Assembly: GCA_016717225.1 (NCBI GenBank) | Contig: JADKGB010000005.1 | Span: 1 to 64,000 of the forward strand | Length of the DNA stretch: 64,000 nt | Reading direction: 5' to 3' | Origin: Flavobacteriales bacterium | GTDB lineage: Bacteria; Bacteroidota; Bacteroidia; Flavobacteriales_F; PHOS-HE28 | Part shown: piece after piece, positions 9,877-19,446 of the stretch | Position numbering within the stretch: position 1 is the first letter of the stretch | Layout: every line of letters begins with the position of its first letter | Translations under genes and position numbers: made by a program | The notes under the pieces: generated by a model | Seen by the model: the letters and a program-made list of their open reading frames with translations, nothing else | Database searches by the model: none | What the model was told of the DNA's origin: nothing

Positions 9877-11421
9877 TCAACGCGGTTTCAGTTGGATCAC
9901 TGGCACCAACATTTCTTCCATGGAAATACCACCGTGTTGAAAGGTGTTTCGGAAGAAGTTGACAAAGTGGTTGTAGTTGTTCGGGTAGACGAAATAGAAG
10001 TCCTTCTTGGTGAACACATACGTGGTGCTCACATTGGCTTGCGGCAGCATCGCCTTCGCGGGATCCTTGATCACCAGCACATCCTTGGCTTCATAGGTAA
10101 GATTCTTCCCGTGTTTGTAACGAAGGTTGCTGTTGGTGTTGCGATCACCCACCACTTTGCTCGGTTCGGTCACGCGAATGGTTCCATGGTCGGTGGTGAT
10201 CACCACGCGGCATCCTTTTTCGGAGATGAACTTCAACATGTCCAGCAAAGGCGAGTGTTCGAACCAGCTCTTCGTGAGTGAGCGGTATGCCGGTTCGTCC
10301 TCGGCCAATTCGCGGATGATCTCCATCTCGGTGCGGGCATGGCTCAGCATGTCCACGAAATTGTAGACGATCACGTTCAGCGCATTGCCCATAAGGTTGT
10401 GCATCCCCTCGGCGAGCTTCTTTCCAGCGGTGATATTGGTGATCTTGTGGTAGCTGTATTTCACGTTCTTGCCCAGCCGTTTCAGTTGTTCAGCGAGGAA
10501 CTCCTCTTCGTTGGCGTTCTTGCTGCCTTCCTCATCCTCGTTGATCCACTTCCCGGGGAATTTCTTCTCGATCTCGGCGGGCATCATACCTGCGAAGATC
10601 GCGTTGCGGGCGTATTGCGTAGCCGTGGGAAGAATGCTGTAGAACAAGCCCTGCTCTTCCACTTTGAAGTACTCGCTCACAATGGGCTCGATCACACGCC
10701 ACTGGTCCAATCGCAAATTGTCGATAAGCACCATGAACAGAGGCGGGCCTTTCTCATCGATGAGCGGTGCCACTTTGGTCTTGAACAAGTTGTGCGATTG
10801 CAGGGGTGAATCTCCTTTACCCGCGATCCAGTCGAGGTAATTGCGATCCACGAACCGGCAGAAGAGATCATTGGCTTCGGCCCATTGGCTGCGAAGTATT
10901 TCGGCCATGCTTTGGTCCGGGTTGGCGCTCAACTCCAGCTCCCAGCGCACCAATTCATCGTAGAGCACCATCCAGTCCGTGGTGCTCAACCGATCGCTGA
11001 GCCGCATACCGAGCCTGCCGAAATTCTGTTGATAGCTGGTATTGGTCTTTTCGCTGACCAGCCGCTTGCCATCAATATGCTTCTTCAGCGCCAGCAGGAT
11101 CTGGTTGGGATTCACGGGTTTGATCAGGTAGTCGCTGATCTTGCTGCCGATGGCATCTTCCATGATGCTCTCCTCCTCGCTCTTGGTGATGCTGATCACC
11201 GGCGTGCGTGGCGACATGTTCTTGATGCGGGAAAGCGTTTCCAAGCCGCTGAGGCCGGGCATGTTCTCGTCCAGAAAAATGACATCATACTCTTGCCCAC
11301 TCGATCCACAGCGTCCAGGCCGTTGTTCACCGTGGTCACCTGGTAGCCTTTCTGCTCCAGAAAAAGTACGTGTGGTTTCAGCAGATCGATCGTCGTCGGC
11401 CCAAAGGATACTTGCGTTCAT
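9877..11421 (-). CDS. porX: PorX, T9SS regulator (response regulator-PglZ phosphatase)
   Basis: A 514-residue regulator of T9SS genes and gliding. The N-terminal receiver domain shows MNASILWADDD, the phospho-acceptor Asp in FLDENMPG, and the Thr/Lys region SITKSEEE. The C-terminal PglZ/alkaline-phosphatase-like domain includes DNLRLDQW and TTDHGTIRV with metal-binding Asp and His. In F. johnsoniae and P. gingivalis PorX is paired with the kinase PorY, which is not seen here. Between about 11295 and 11392 the translated frame is nonsense, while the adjacent frame reads IDLLKPHVLFLEQKGYQVTT and onwards, exactly as expected for PorX. Two opposite indels therefore scramble about 33 residues while keeping the ORF open, and the receiver sequence as given should not be trusted there. 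Confidence 0.92.
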   Translation of the reverse strand: MNASILWADDDRSAETTRTFSGAERLPGDHGEQRPGRCGSSGQEYDVIFLDENMPGLSGLETLSRIKNMSPRTPVISITKSEEESIMEDAIGSKISDYLIKPVNPNQILLALKKHIDGKRLVSEKTNTSYQQNFGRLGMRLSDRLSTTDWMVLYDELVRWELELSANPDQSMAEILRSQWAEANDLFCRFVDRNYLDWIAGKGDSPLQSHNLFKTKVAPLIDEKGPPLFMVLIDNLRLDQWRVIEPIVSEYFKVEEQGLFYSILPTATQYARNAIFAGMMPAEIEKKFPGKWINEDEEGSKNANEEEFLAEQLKRLGKNVKYSYHKITNITAGKKLAEGMHNLMGNALNVIVYNFVDMLSHARTEMEIIRELAEDEPAYRSLTKSWFEHSPLLDMLKFISEKGCRVVITTDHGTIRVTEPSKVVGDRNTNSNLRYKHGKNLTYEAKDVLVIKDPAKAMLPQANVSTTYVFTKKDFYFVYPNNYNHFVNFFRNTFQHGGISMEEMLVPVIQLKPR

Positions 11422-11465
11422 CAGGAGGTTGTGGGTTTCCAGCCTAACGTGCCGGAAAAGCCGTC

Positions 11466-11473
11466 TATTTTCG
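11466..11473 (+). promoter_or_regulatory. Possible -7 element before the HD gene
   Basis: TATTTTCG fits the TAnnTTYG pattern seen before other genes of this window. It lies about 82 bases before the HD gene start. No convincing -33 element was found. Confidence 0.2.
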
Positions 11474-11554
11474 GAGCGTGAAATTAGACCTTATCCACCG
11501 CACCTCGTTCCCGGGGCATGCAGATAGGTCCGATGCCCCGGTGGGCTTGAAGAA

Positions 11555-12803
11555 TTGATCGTGACGACCCGAAAAAAAATACTGAACGACCCCATCTACG
11601 GGTTCATCACAGTGCCGCACCCCACGGTATTGCGCCTCATCGACCACCCGTGGTTCCAGCGGCTGCGCTACATCAAGCAGCTCGGCTTATCGCACCTCGT
11701 GTATCCCGGAGCGCTTCACACCCGCTTCCACCATGCCCTGGGCGCGATGCACTTGATGGGGCAAGCCATCGAAGTACTTCGAAGCAAAGGCCATCCGGTT
11801 TCGGAAGAAGAAGCCCTCGGTGCAACCATTGCGATCCTGTTGCACGATGTTGGACACGGTCCGTTCAGCCACGCACTGGAGCACAGCCTTGTCGACGGCA
11901 TTGGCCACGAGGAACTGAGCGCGGTGGTCATGGACCGATTGAACGAACAGCTGGACGGTGCACTCACATTGGGAATCCGCATTTTCAGGGATCAACATCC
12001 GCAGCGCGCACTGCATCAATTGGTGAGCAGCCAGCTGGATGTGGACCGCATGGATTACCTGAACAGGGACAGCTTTTACACCGGTGTGAGCGAAGGTGTT
12101 ATCGGCGGCGACCGCATCATCAAGATGCTGGAAGTGGTGGCGGATCGGTTGGTGGTGGAAGAAAAAGCGATCTACAGCATCGAGAAATTCCTTGTTGCCC
12201 GCAGGCTGATGTACTGGCAGGTGTACTTGCACAAAACAGTAGTGGCAGCCGAAAGCATGCTGGTCGAAGCGCTTCGGTGGGCAAAGCACCCTGGCATCGA
12301 ACGGCACGGAAGTATTCGGATCTCCTGCTTTGCAACGGTTCCTTCGCTCACCGCATGACCGGGCTTCCTTCAAGGACCCGCAGGTGCTCCGGGATTTTCT
12401 CAAGCTCGATGACCACGACATCATGGGAGCGGTGAAAGTGTGGGCGGACCACTCGGACAAGACCCTGGCCACCTTGTGCAGTGATATTGTCGAGCGCCGC
12501 ACGTTCCGTATCCGCTTGCGCGACAGCGCCTGGGAACCGGATCGCATTGCCCGCGTCAAACAGGCGGTGGCTGACCACATGAAGATCCCTCTGACCGAGG
12601 CGGATCGTTTTGTGATCGCGGACCGCATCGTGAACAATGCCTACGACGTGGCTCAGGACCGCATCGAACTGCTATACAAGGACGGCACGTTGCGGGATAT
12701 CGCTGAAGCCAGTGACAACCTGGGGATACAAGCGATGAGCAGGCCTGTGGAGAAATACTATCTGGCCTATCCAAGGTGGTTGGGACCGGAGTGGTTCGAG
12801 TGA
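11555..12803 (+). CDS. HD-domain phosphohydrolase (dNTPase-like), frame-broken
   Basis: About 415 residues of an HD superfamily protein related to dGTP triphosphohydrolases. The start is TTG at 11555 or GTG at 11561; the KKILNDPIYGFI opening is family-typical. Metal ligands are visible in TRFHHALGAMHLM, LLHDVGHGPFSHALEH (the HD pair) and LDVDRMDYLNRD. The frame shifts near 12280-12330; the second half continues in another frame with DHDIMGAVKVWADH to the TGA at 12801-12803. The substrate cannot be read from sequence; dNTP hydrolysis is inferred from family. In related genomes this gene commonly sits between porX and lpxD, as here. Confidence 0.85.
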
Positions 12804-13046
12804 TCACACTCGAAGAACGGCACCTGTGGGATCGGCTGCTTCGGCGGTGGACCCATCATACGTTCCGATCGCGCTCCTGACGACTGACCAGCACGACTGC
12901 CCGATACTGGCATCCGATCCTGTATTTTTGGCCGGTATAGAGCCCGGTATTCGTTGCCTGTGCAAACGCTTACGGCCCGGACCAGGATGCTACGACCCCA
13001 GTGGATTTTTGAAACTCCCGCATTTTCGCGTTCGAGCGCTCGCCAG

Positions 13047-13764
13047 ATGATCCCGAAGAAAATTCACTACGTCTGGTTCGGCGGGTCTGAAAAACCGCCG
13101 GAAACCGTCGCCTTCATCCGGGGCTGGCGCAGTTTGATGCCGGATCATGAGGTGATCGAGTGGAACGAAAGCAACATCAATGTCTCCTCGCACCCCTTAC
13201 ATGCAACGGATGTACAACGAAGGCAAGTTCGCCTTTGCCAGTGATTACGCCCGCTTGATGCGTACTGCGGGATGAAGGCGGCATCTACCTGGACACGGAT
13301 GTTGAACTGAAAAAAGCCTCGATCCATTCAATACCGAAACGTGTTTCTGGTCGTTCGAATTCGACCACTTCTTGTCAACCTGCGTGATCGGGTGCGAGCC
13401 GAACCAACCCGTGATCAGCGGATTGCTCAAGGAATACGACAAGCTTGAAAAGGAGATCGTGAACAACACGTTGGTCACCAAGTATTTCATCAAGCACTTT
13501 CCGGAATTCAGGTTGAACAACAAGGATCAGCTCGTAGGTGGGAACATCCGCATTTTCCCGAAAGAATACTTCGTTGTACCTGCGTTCGGCACCAGCCGGA
13601 ATTTCAGTGTCCACCATGCGGATAACCACTGGAAATCCGAGCGCAAAGACAGCCCGATCGGAACGGCGGTCCGCGCTGTGATCGGTGATGTGCTCTATTT
13701 CAAGCTCATCAACCTGAAGATGGGCTGGAATGATGAATTCAGGCCGTTGGAAAAGGCAAGGTGA
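13047..13764 (+). CDS. GT32-like glycosyltransferase, frame-broken
   Basis: About 239 residues resembling Gly_transf_sug (GT32/OCH1-type) glycosyltransferases, which use nucleotide sugars in capsule or LPS decoration. The start MIPKKIHYVWFGG is diagnostic, and after correction SDYARL, LRDEGGIYLDTDVE carries the DxD sugar-nucleotide and metal motif. Three frame changes are needed, near 13190, 13265 and 13315. The rest reads through in one frame to the TGA at 13762-13764. There is no membrane segment, so it is probably cytoplasmic or peripheral. The donor and acceptor are unknown. Confidence 0.8.
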
Positions 13765-13826
13765 TCTCTGAGTGCGGGCAAAGTACCGGTAAGCCGGTAA
13801 CTTCGTCGTCCAAACCCGATTTTTCC

Positions 13827-14178
13827 ATGAACAATCCCTTTGGCCAAGATCCTCGTATTCGGTCTACTCTTCGGCATCGGCGGCTTTCTGATGGACGTTG
13901 TTGCGGGAACGGCTGTTCTGATAAGGGCGGCTGTAATAAGGAAATGTCGTGCTGCAAGGACGGCATGTGCAAGCATGGCGGGTGACTGCTGCAAAGAAGG
14001 CGGCAAGTGTTCCATGGAGGGCTGTGATCATGCAGCCATGATGGGCGGTTGCGACCACGGTAAGAAAGCCTGCTGCAAAGGCGAGGGCCATGGTAAAGGA
14101 CACGGTGAAGGGCAGGGGGCCCATAAGACACACGGGGGGGGGAACAGGAGACAAGGTTTGGACGGTGAAGGTGGCTGA
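13827..14178 (+). CDS. Small Cys/His-rich, probably exported protein, frame-broken
   Basis: No single frame gives the whole protein. One frame gives a hydrophobic leader (KILVFGLLFGIGGFLM). The next gives RCCGNGCSDKGGCNKEMSCC and KDGMCKHGG. The first frame resumes with DCCKEGGKCSMEGCDHAAM, then GGCDHGKKACC and a Gly/His/Lys-rich tail. Read together, a leader is followed by about 60 residues unusually rich in CC, CxxxC and DH motifs, which suggests metal binding, although no known metallothionein or CopZ signature was recognised. The start (ATG at 13827) and the end (the frame closes at 14176-14178, beyond a G9 run) are both uncertain. Export is inferred from the leader; a lipobox cannot be placed because of the shifts. 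Confidence 0.5.
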
Positions 14179-14707
14179 GGGACCAAGGGAGAATTTGTCA
14201 TGTGCATCATTGGTGACCCCCGGGACAAATCCTTTCACCATGAACAAATTCCTGCAAACCTCATCGGCCTCGGCTCCGGCCGCCCGCCTTCACGGTTTCC
14301 AAGCGGCGAGAGGAACGCTTCAGGGTGATACCACTTCTGCAACCTCGAAAAAGGAAGGGAGACCGGTGGTCTGGTACCGTGGTGTGGTGTGCCGGGGCCA
14401 CCGAGGCCCCCCCCCCCCCCCCCCCCCACGACCCCCCCCCCCCGCGGCACCACCCCCCCCGCGGGGGAAAACGGGGGGGCGGGGCCGCGGAGAAAGAGGG
14501 GGAAAGCATTTTTTCCTTAGAAAAAATGGCGGGGGGGGGGTGTCCGCCGCCAAGGGCCACGTAAGCCGCAGGCTGCAGGCCGATAGCCCCAAATACTCCC
14601 GGAAGCTGAAGGTGGAGATGAAGGCCAGCACCTGCACTGGAGCTTGGGACCAGGAGAAGACTGTGGAGGTGCGCTGAAGCGGAAGCCAACACCCGCCTAT
14701 CTTCGCC
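14179..14707. other. Low-complexity stretch with long poly-C and poly-G runs
   Basis: There is no credible gene here. Homopolymers include C21 (14407-14427), C12 (14432-14443), C8 (14453-14460) and G10 (14531-14540). Every frame through them gives Pro/Gly-rich nonsense. A plus-strand frame ends at a TGA at 14675-14677 and could be the tail of a damaged gene (ending KTVEVR), but I cannot identify it. Consensus quality is suspect. Confidence 0.45.
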
Positions 14708-14730
14708 AGCCCCCGAAACGGGCTTTTTTT
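14708..14730 (+). terminator. Rho-independent terminator before lpxD
   Basis: A five-base-pair stem AGCCC/GGGCT around the loop CCCGAAAC region (14708-14724) is followed directly by T7 (14724-14730). It ends whatever is transcribed before lpxD, whose ATG follows six bases later. Confidence 0.65.
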
Positions 14731-14735
14731 AGCGC

Positions 14736-15751
14736 ATGCAATTCTCCGCCGGTCAAATAGCCGAACTCCTTGAGGGCACCGTGGATGGTGACGCGCAGGT
14801 ATTGGTGATCGATGTGAGCAAGATCGAGGAAGGCCGCTTGGGAACGCTCACCTTTCTGAGCAATCCGAAGTACACAGAGCATGTGTACACTACTGCCGCC
14901 AGCGTGGTGATCGTGGAAAAAGGATTCACACCGACGAAGGCGATACCCAAGCACACAACCTTGATCCGTGTGCACGACCCGCGCGCCGCCTTCGCCACAT
15001 TGCTGGAGATGCACGAAAAGCACCAGTACGAGCGCAAAGGCATAGAGCAACCGAGCTATGTGAGCCCGAAAGCGAAAGTGGGCAAGGGGTGTACATCGGT
15101 GCGTTCTGCTACATCAGCGATGGCGTGGTCCTGGAAGAAGGTGTGAAGATCTTTCCCAACTGTACGGTTGGGGACAACGTGCATATCGGTGCGCATACAC
15201 TTCTGCATGCGAACGTTACGGTCTACAACAAAAGCCGGATCGGAGCCAACTGCATCCTGCATAGCGGCACGCCATGGAGCCGATGGGTTCGGGTTCACCA
15301 TCAACGCGAAAGGAGAACAGGAAAGATCCGCAGATCGGCAACGTGATCATTGAAGACGATGTGGAGATCGGTGCCAACTGCACCGTAGACAGAGCCACGC
15401 TCGGCAGCACGATCATCCGCAAAGGCGTGAAGCTGGACAACCCGATCCAAGTGGGCCACAACGCGGGAGATCGGCGCTCACACCGTCGTGGTGTCCCAAA
15501 CAGGGATCGCCGGAAGCACGCGCATTGGACAACATTGCATGATCGGTGGGCAGGTCGGCATCGCAGGTCATTTAGTGATCGGTGACCGGGCGAAGATCGC
15601 CGCACAGAGCGGCATTGGCGGAAACATCGCGGACGACATGACCGTGCAGGGATCGCCCGCTTTCGCGATCGGCGAATACAAACGGAGCTACGTGCTCTTC
15701 CGCAACCTGCCGGAGATCAAAAAACGACTTGACGAAATGGAACGCAGATGA
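14736..15751 (+). CDS. lpxD: LpxD, UDP-3-O-acylglucosamine N-acyltransferase, frame-broken
   Basis: The third enzyme of lipid A synthesis, adding the N-linked hydroxyacyl chain from acyl-ACP. It starts MQFSAGQIAELLEG at 14736, with an N-terminal uridine-binding domain to about residue 105. A left-handed beta-helix of hexapeptide repeats follows (YIGAFCYISDGVVLEEGVK, IGAHTLLHANVTVY), with the catalytic His in IQVGHN near 15455. The normal length of about 338 residues is recovered only across four frame changes, near 15086, 15272, 15322 and 15465. Because the enzyme is normally needed for lipid A and every segment is well conserved, I read these as sequence errors. It is followed by lpxC-fabZ and lpxA on the same strand. 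Confidence 0.9.
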
Positions 15752-15853
15752 CGCTGATCGATATGATGCCCACCGATAGAGCCATTTCAAGAGAATGTAC
15801 AAATCCAGATCCGCGCTGATCCGCCACATCTGCGCCATCAGCGTTCAATTCGC

Positions 15854-17300
15854 ATGAACCCCGACAAGCAACACACCCCTGAAAGGCAGCGCCACGATGA
15901 AGGGCGTGGGCCTGCATACCGGAGAGCCGGTAACGCTCACCCTTCGCCCAGCCCCCATCGGCCACGGCTACAAGTTCCAACGCACGGACCTCGAAGGAGA
16001 ACCCACGATCGATGCTGACGCCGAGCTGGTCGTGAGCACCGAGCGCGGCACCACCCTGGGCAAAGGCGACATACGGGTGAACACCACGGAGCACGTTCTC
16101 GCGGCGCTCTATGCGCTCGCGGTCGACAACTGCCTGATCCAGGTGAGCGGTCCAGAGATGCCCATCATGGACGGCAGTGCGCTGCCCTTCGTGAACGCCA
16201 TTGAGAGCGTTGGGCTGGAGGAGCAGAACGCTCCGCGCGACTGGTATGTGCTGAAAGAGCCGATCTGGTTCGAAACCAAGGAGCGTGGCACTGAAATGCT
16301 CGGCGTACCTGCACCGGGTGGCGAACTGCGCATCACCGTAATGGTCGATTACAACAGCCCTGTGCTGGGCACGCAGCATGCGAGCATGTACCGGGCCGAT
16401 GAGTTCAAAACCGAGATCGCCCCATGCCGCACCTTCGTATTTCTGCGCGAATTGGAGCAATTGGCGAAAGCCGGGCTCATCAAGGGAGGCGACCTCAACA
16501 ACGCCATCGTATTGGAGGACCGTGAAGGCACCACCAAGGAGCAATTGAAGGACCTGGCCAAGGCCTTGGGCCGCGATTACCAGGAAGTGGAGATCCGCCG
16601 CAACGGCGTCCTCAACACTACAGATCTGAAGTTCTTCAACGAGCCCGCGCGCCACAAGCTGTTGGACATCTTAGGCGACCTTGCGTTGGTGGGCCGCCCG
16701 ATCAAAGGGCACATCCTGGCTGCGCGTCCGGGGCACTTCGGCAACACCAGTTTCGCACGCCGCATCAAGGAGATCATCCGCGAAGAGCGCAAGAATTCCG
16801 GTGTGCAGTTCGACCTCACGACCACGGTATACGACATCAACGCGATAGAGAAGATCCTGCCTCATCGCTTCCCGTTCCTGCTGATCGACCGCATCGTGGC
16901 GATAAACAAGGACACGATCACCGGGTTCAAGAATGTCACGCTCAACGAGCCCTTTTTCACCGGTCACTTCCCCGGCAACCCGGTGATGCCGGGCGTGCTG
17001 CAGGTGGAGGCCATGGCGCAGGTGGGTGGGATCTTCGCTTTGAGCCAGGTGCCTGATCCCGAGAATTACACCACCTACTTCCTGAAGATCGACGGCGTCC
17101 GTTTCAAACGCAAGGTGATCCCCGGCGACACGCTCGTGTTCCATCTGCATCTGCTCTCGCCGATCCGTCGTGGCATAGTGCATATGAAGGGCATTGGCTA
17201 CGTGAACGGGCAGCCAGCAGTGGAGGCCGAAATGATGGCGCAGATCGCACGGGACAAAGCGCCCAAGGAGGAACCCGTCAAAGAGAAAGCCACGGCATGA
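15854..17300 (+). CDS. lpxC/fabZ: Bifunctional LpxC deacetylase-FabZ dehydratase
   Basis: A fusion typical of Bacteroidota. Residues 1-310 are LpxC, the zinc UDP-3-O-acyl-GlcNAc deacetylase that commits the cell to lipid A; zinc ligands lie in NTTEHVLAAL and in RHKLLDILGDLALVG. Residues 325-460 are FabZ, the 3-hydroxyacyl-ACP dehydratase, with LPHRFPFLLIDR (catalytic His) and GHFPGNPVMPGVLQVEAMAQ (catalytic Glu). The ATG at 15854 (MNPDKQHT) joins the main frame after one indel in the CCCC run near 15880; the expected reading is HTLKGSATMKGVGLHTGEP. Fusion ties lipid A and fatty acid flux, which compete for hydroxyacyl-ACP. The stop overlaps the lpxA start (ATGA). Confidence 0.94.
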
Positions 17301-18078
17301 GCATCTCCAAGCTGGCCTGGGTACACCGGATGCGAAGCTGGGCGCCAACGTCACCATCGAACCATTCGCTACGATATATGGCGATGTGGTTATCGGTGAT
17401 GGTACCTGGATCGGACCCAACTCCACATTAATGGACGGCGCCCGCATCGGTTCGAAGTGCCGCATTTTTCCCGGTGCGGTGATCAGTGCTATTCCACAGG
17501 ACCTGAAATTCGCTGGTGAGAAAACCACCGCGGAGGTAGGTGATGGCACTACTGTTCGCGAATGCGTTACCATTAACCGCGGCACGGCCGATCGCGGAAA
17601 GAGTTCGGTTGGCAGCAACTGCCTGCTGATGGCCTACGTGCATTTGGCGCACGATTGTTTCGTGGGCAACAACGTGGTGATCGCCAACAGCGTGAACGTG
17701 GCCGGGCATGTGACCATCGACGATTGGGCGATCCTGGAAGGGAATGTCGCGGTGCAGCAATTCATACACATCGGTGCGCACAGTTTTATTGCTGGTGCCT
17801 CCTTGGTGCGCAAGAACGTGCCACCTTTCGTGAAAGCCGCACGCGAGCCGCTCAGTTACATCGGGGTGAATGTGGTGGGTCTGCGTCGCCGTGGTTATAG
17901 CGATGACGCTGTTACACGGATCGAGGATATCTACCGCGAGATCTTCGTGCGCAACACGAACGTGGAACGCGCTGTGCAGAATGTGGAGCAGACCATGCCT
18001 CGCAGCCCGGAGCGTGGTGTGATACTGGACTTCATCAACAACAGCCCGAAAGGGATCATGAAAGGGTTGGCCGAGTGA
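17297..18078 (+). CDS. lpxA: LpxA, UDP-GlcNAc acyltransferase
   Basis: The first step of lipid A synthesis: transfer of a hydroxyacyl chain from ACP to UDP-GlcNAc O3. About 260 residues of left-handed beta-helix (DVVIGDGTWIGPNSTLMDGA, IPQDLKFAGE), with the catalytic His in VHLAHDCFVGNN and a helical C-terminal domain from about 17900. The ATG at 17297 overlaps the lpxC-fabZ stop by four bases. One base is missing near 17327, so MSISKLAWVH must be joined to PDAKLGANVTIEPFA in the next frame. Translational coupling with lpxC-fabZ is likely. Confidence 0.94.
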
Positions 18079-18114
18079 CCTCATCGCGAGGGCGACTTTG
18101 ACCGAAGCGATCCA

Positions 18115-18735
18115 ATGAGGATAGTTCTTCAACAAGTCTCGAAGACCTTCGGCCGCGAAACGGTTTTTACCGGGCTCGACCACGTGTTCGAAGTTGGTTC
18201 GCGTACCGCTATTCTGGGCCCGAACGGCAGTGGCAAAAGCACATTGCTACAAGTGATAGCGGGGTCGAGCATCCCCACAAAAGGCGCGGTGCGCCATATC
18301 CTGAAAGGAGTCGAGGTCGATCCGGAAGATGTATACCGCCACATCAGCATAGCAGCACCTTACCTCAGCCTGTACGAAGATCTGTCCCTGCGTGAAGCGA
18401 TCGGTATCCATGGTCGGTTCAAGCCCTTTCGCGACAAGGTGCCCGTGGAAGAAGTCGCCCGGATCGCACTGCTTGAAGACCAACTGGAAAAGCCGGTACG
18501 CAACTTCAGCAGTGGAATGAAGCAACGCCTGAAGCTGGTCTTCGCCATTCTGACCGACACCCCTCTACTGCTTTTGGATGAACCCGCCAGCAACTTGGAT
18601 TCGCACGGCATCGCGTGGTTCAAGACGCTATTGCAACAGCACATGGAAGGGCGCACATTGGTGGTGGCAAGCAACCGGCAGGAGGACGAGACGTTCGCGT
18701 GCGACAGCATCGTGGAAGTCACAAGATCCAGATAG
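18115..18735 (+). CDS. ABC transporter ATP-binding protein
   Basis: A 206-residue ABC ATPase. Walker A is GPNGSGKST (about residues 35-43), the signature is FSSGMKQR, Walker B is LLLLDEPAS, and the H-loop region is VVASN, where the usual His is replaced by Asn. At 206 residues it is short, a bare nucleotide-binding domain without a fused permease, and no permease lies next to it. The closest general resemblance is to CcmA/export-type ATPases; the substrate is unknown. It lies 36 bases after lpxA in the same direction. An envelope export role is inferred only from neighbours. Confidence 0.85.
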   Translation: MRIVLQQVSKTFGRETVFTGLDHVFEVGSRTAILGPNGSGKSTLLQVIAGSSIPTKGAVRHILKGVEVDPEDVYRHISIAAPYLSLYEDLSLREAIGIHGRFKPFRDKVPVEEVARIALLEDQLEKPVRNFSSGMKQRLKLVFAILTDTPLLLLDEPASNLDSHGIAWFKTLLQQHMEGRTLVVASNRQEDETFACDSIVEVTRSR

Positions 18736-18737
18736 TC

Positions 18738-18767
18738 TTGCCCTTCAGCCTCATAGGGCTACATTCG
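18738..18767 (+). promoter_or_regulatory. Promoter candidate for efp
   Basis: TTG (18738-18740), 19 bases, then TACATTCG (18760-18767). This matches the spacing of the Bacteroidota housekeeping promoter (-33 TTTG/TTG, 19 bases, -7 TAnnTTTG) with one mismatch in the -7 box. It lies 27 bases before the efp ATG. Confidence 0.45.
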
Positions 18768-18794
18768 CACCCCTTTCAAAGACAGACCCCTCCC

Positions 18795-19358
18795 ATGGCC
18801 AGCACCGCCGACGTGAACATCGGATCCTATATCCGCTTCAACAATGATATCTGCCAGATCATGGAATGGCAGCACCGGACACCGGGAAACCTCCGCGCAT
18901 TCTACCAAGGCAAAATGCGCAACCTGCGCAACGGCAAGCTCAACGAGCACCGCTGGCGCAGTGGAGAACCAATGGAAGTGCTGCGCGTGGAAATACACGA
19001 ATTGCAATACCTCTATCGCGAAGGTGACAACCTGGTGCTGATGAACCCCAACAGCTTCGAGCAGCTATATGTGCCAGCAGCCTTGTTCGGCGAGGCCATG
19101 GGTTTCATGAAAGAGGAAATGATCATGCAAGTGGGTTTTGAAAGTGACGTGGCCATTTTCGCCCGGCCTCCGAAAGTCGTTGAATTGGAAGTGACCTACA
19201 CGGAGAACATCGTGAAAGGCGACACCAGCAACAAGGTGATGAAGACCGCCAAGCTCGAGACCGGTGTCGAGATCAACGTGCCTTCATTCGTGGACATCGG
19301 CACGGTGGTGCGGATCGATACGGAGACCGGGGAGTATCTGGACCGTGTGAAGAAGTAG
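18795..19358 (+). CDS. efp: Elongation factor P, PGNLRAF type
   Basis: A 187-residue EF-P that relieves ribosome stalling at polyproline. It has the three usual beta-barrel domains: an N-terminal KOW-like domain, the central OB fold (YLYREGDNLVLMN, NSFEQLYVP) and the C-terminal OB fold with the signature LEVTYTENIVKGDTSNKVMK. The ATG at 18795 opens MASTADVNIGSYIRF. The domain I tip reads TPGNLRAFYQ where E. coli has KPGKGQAF, so the position of modifiable Lys34 is Asn and an Arg lies two residues on. This variant tip is, as I recall, a known subfamily in Bacteroidota. No modifying enzyme is nearby. A strong hairpin terminator follows. Confidence 0.95.
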   Translation: MASTADVNIGSYIRFNNDICQIMEWQHRTPGNLRAFYQGKMRNLRNGKLNEHRWRSGEPMEVLRVEIHELQYLYREGDNLVLMNPNSFEQLYVPAALFGEAMGFMKEEMIMQVGFESDVAIFARPPKVVELEVTYTENIVKGDTSNKVMKTAKLETGVEINVPSFVDIGTVVRIDTETGEYLDRVKK

Positions 19359-19382
19359 TCTTTACGCTCTAGGTCAACCAAT

Positions 19383-19412
19383 AAAACCCCATGGGTGCGC
19401 CCATGGGGTTTT
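19383..19412 (+). terminator. Strong hairpin terminator after efp
   Basis: A perfect 13-base-pair inverted repeat: AAAACCCCATGGG (19383-19395), loop TGCG, CCCATGGGGTTTT (19400-19412). A-rich and T-rich ends make it able to act in both directions. Confidence 0.8.
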
Positions 19413-19446
19413 CTGTTTTCTGACGCAGATACCTTTACCACCGCAA

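Noticed and set aside
12826..13050. Short plus-strand frame before the GT32-like gene
   Set aside because: No motif or plausible ribosome-binding context; the 243 bases between the HD and GT32-like genes hold nothing recognisable.
14261..14692. Pro/Gly-rich frames on both strands
   Set aside because: They are produced by the poly-C and poly-G runs and would change with any indel there.
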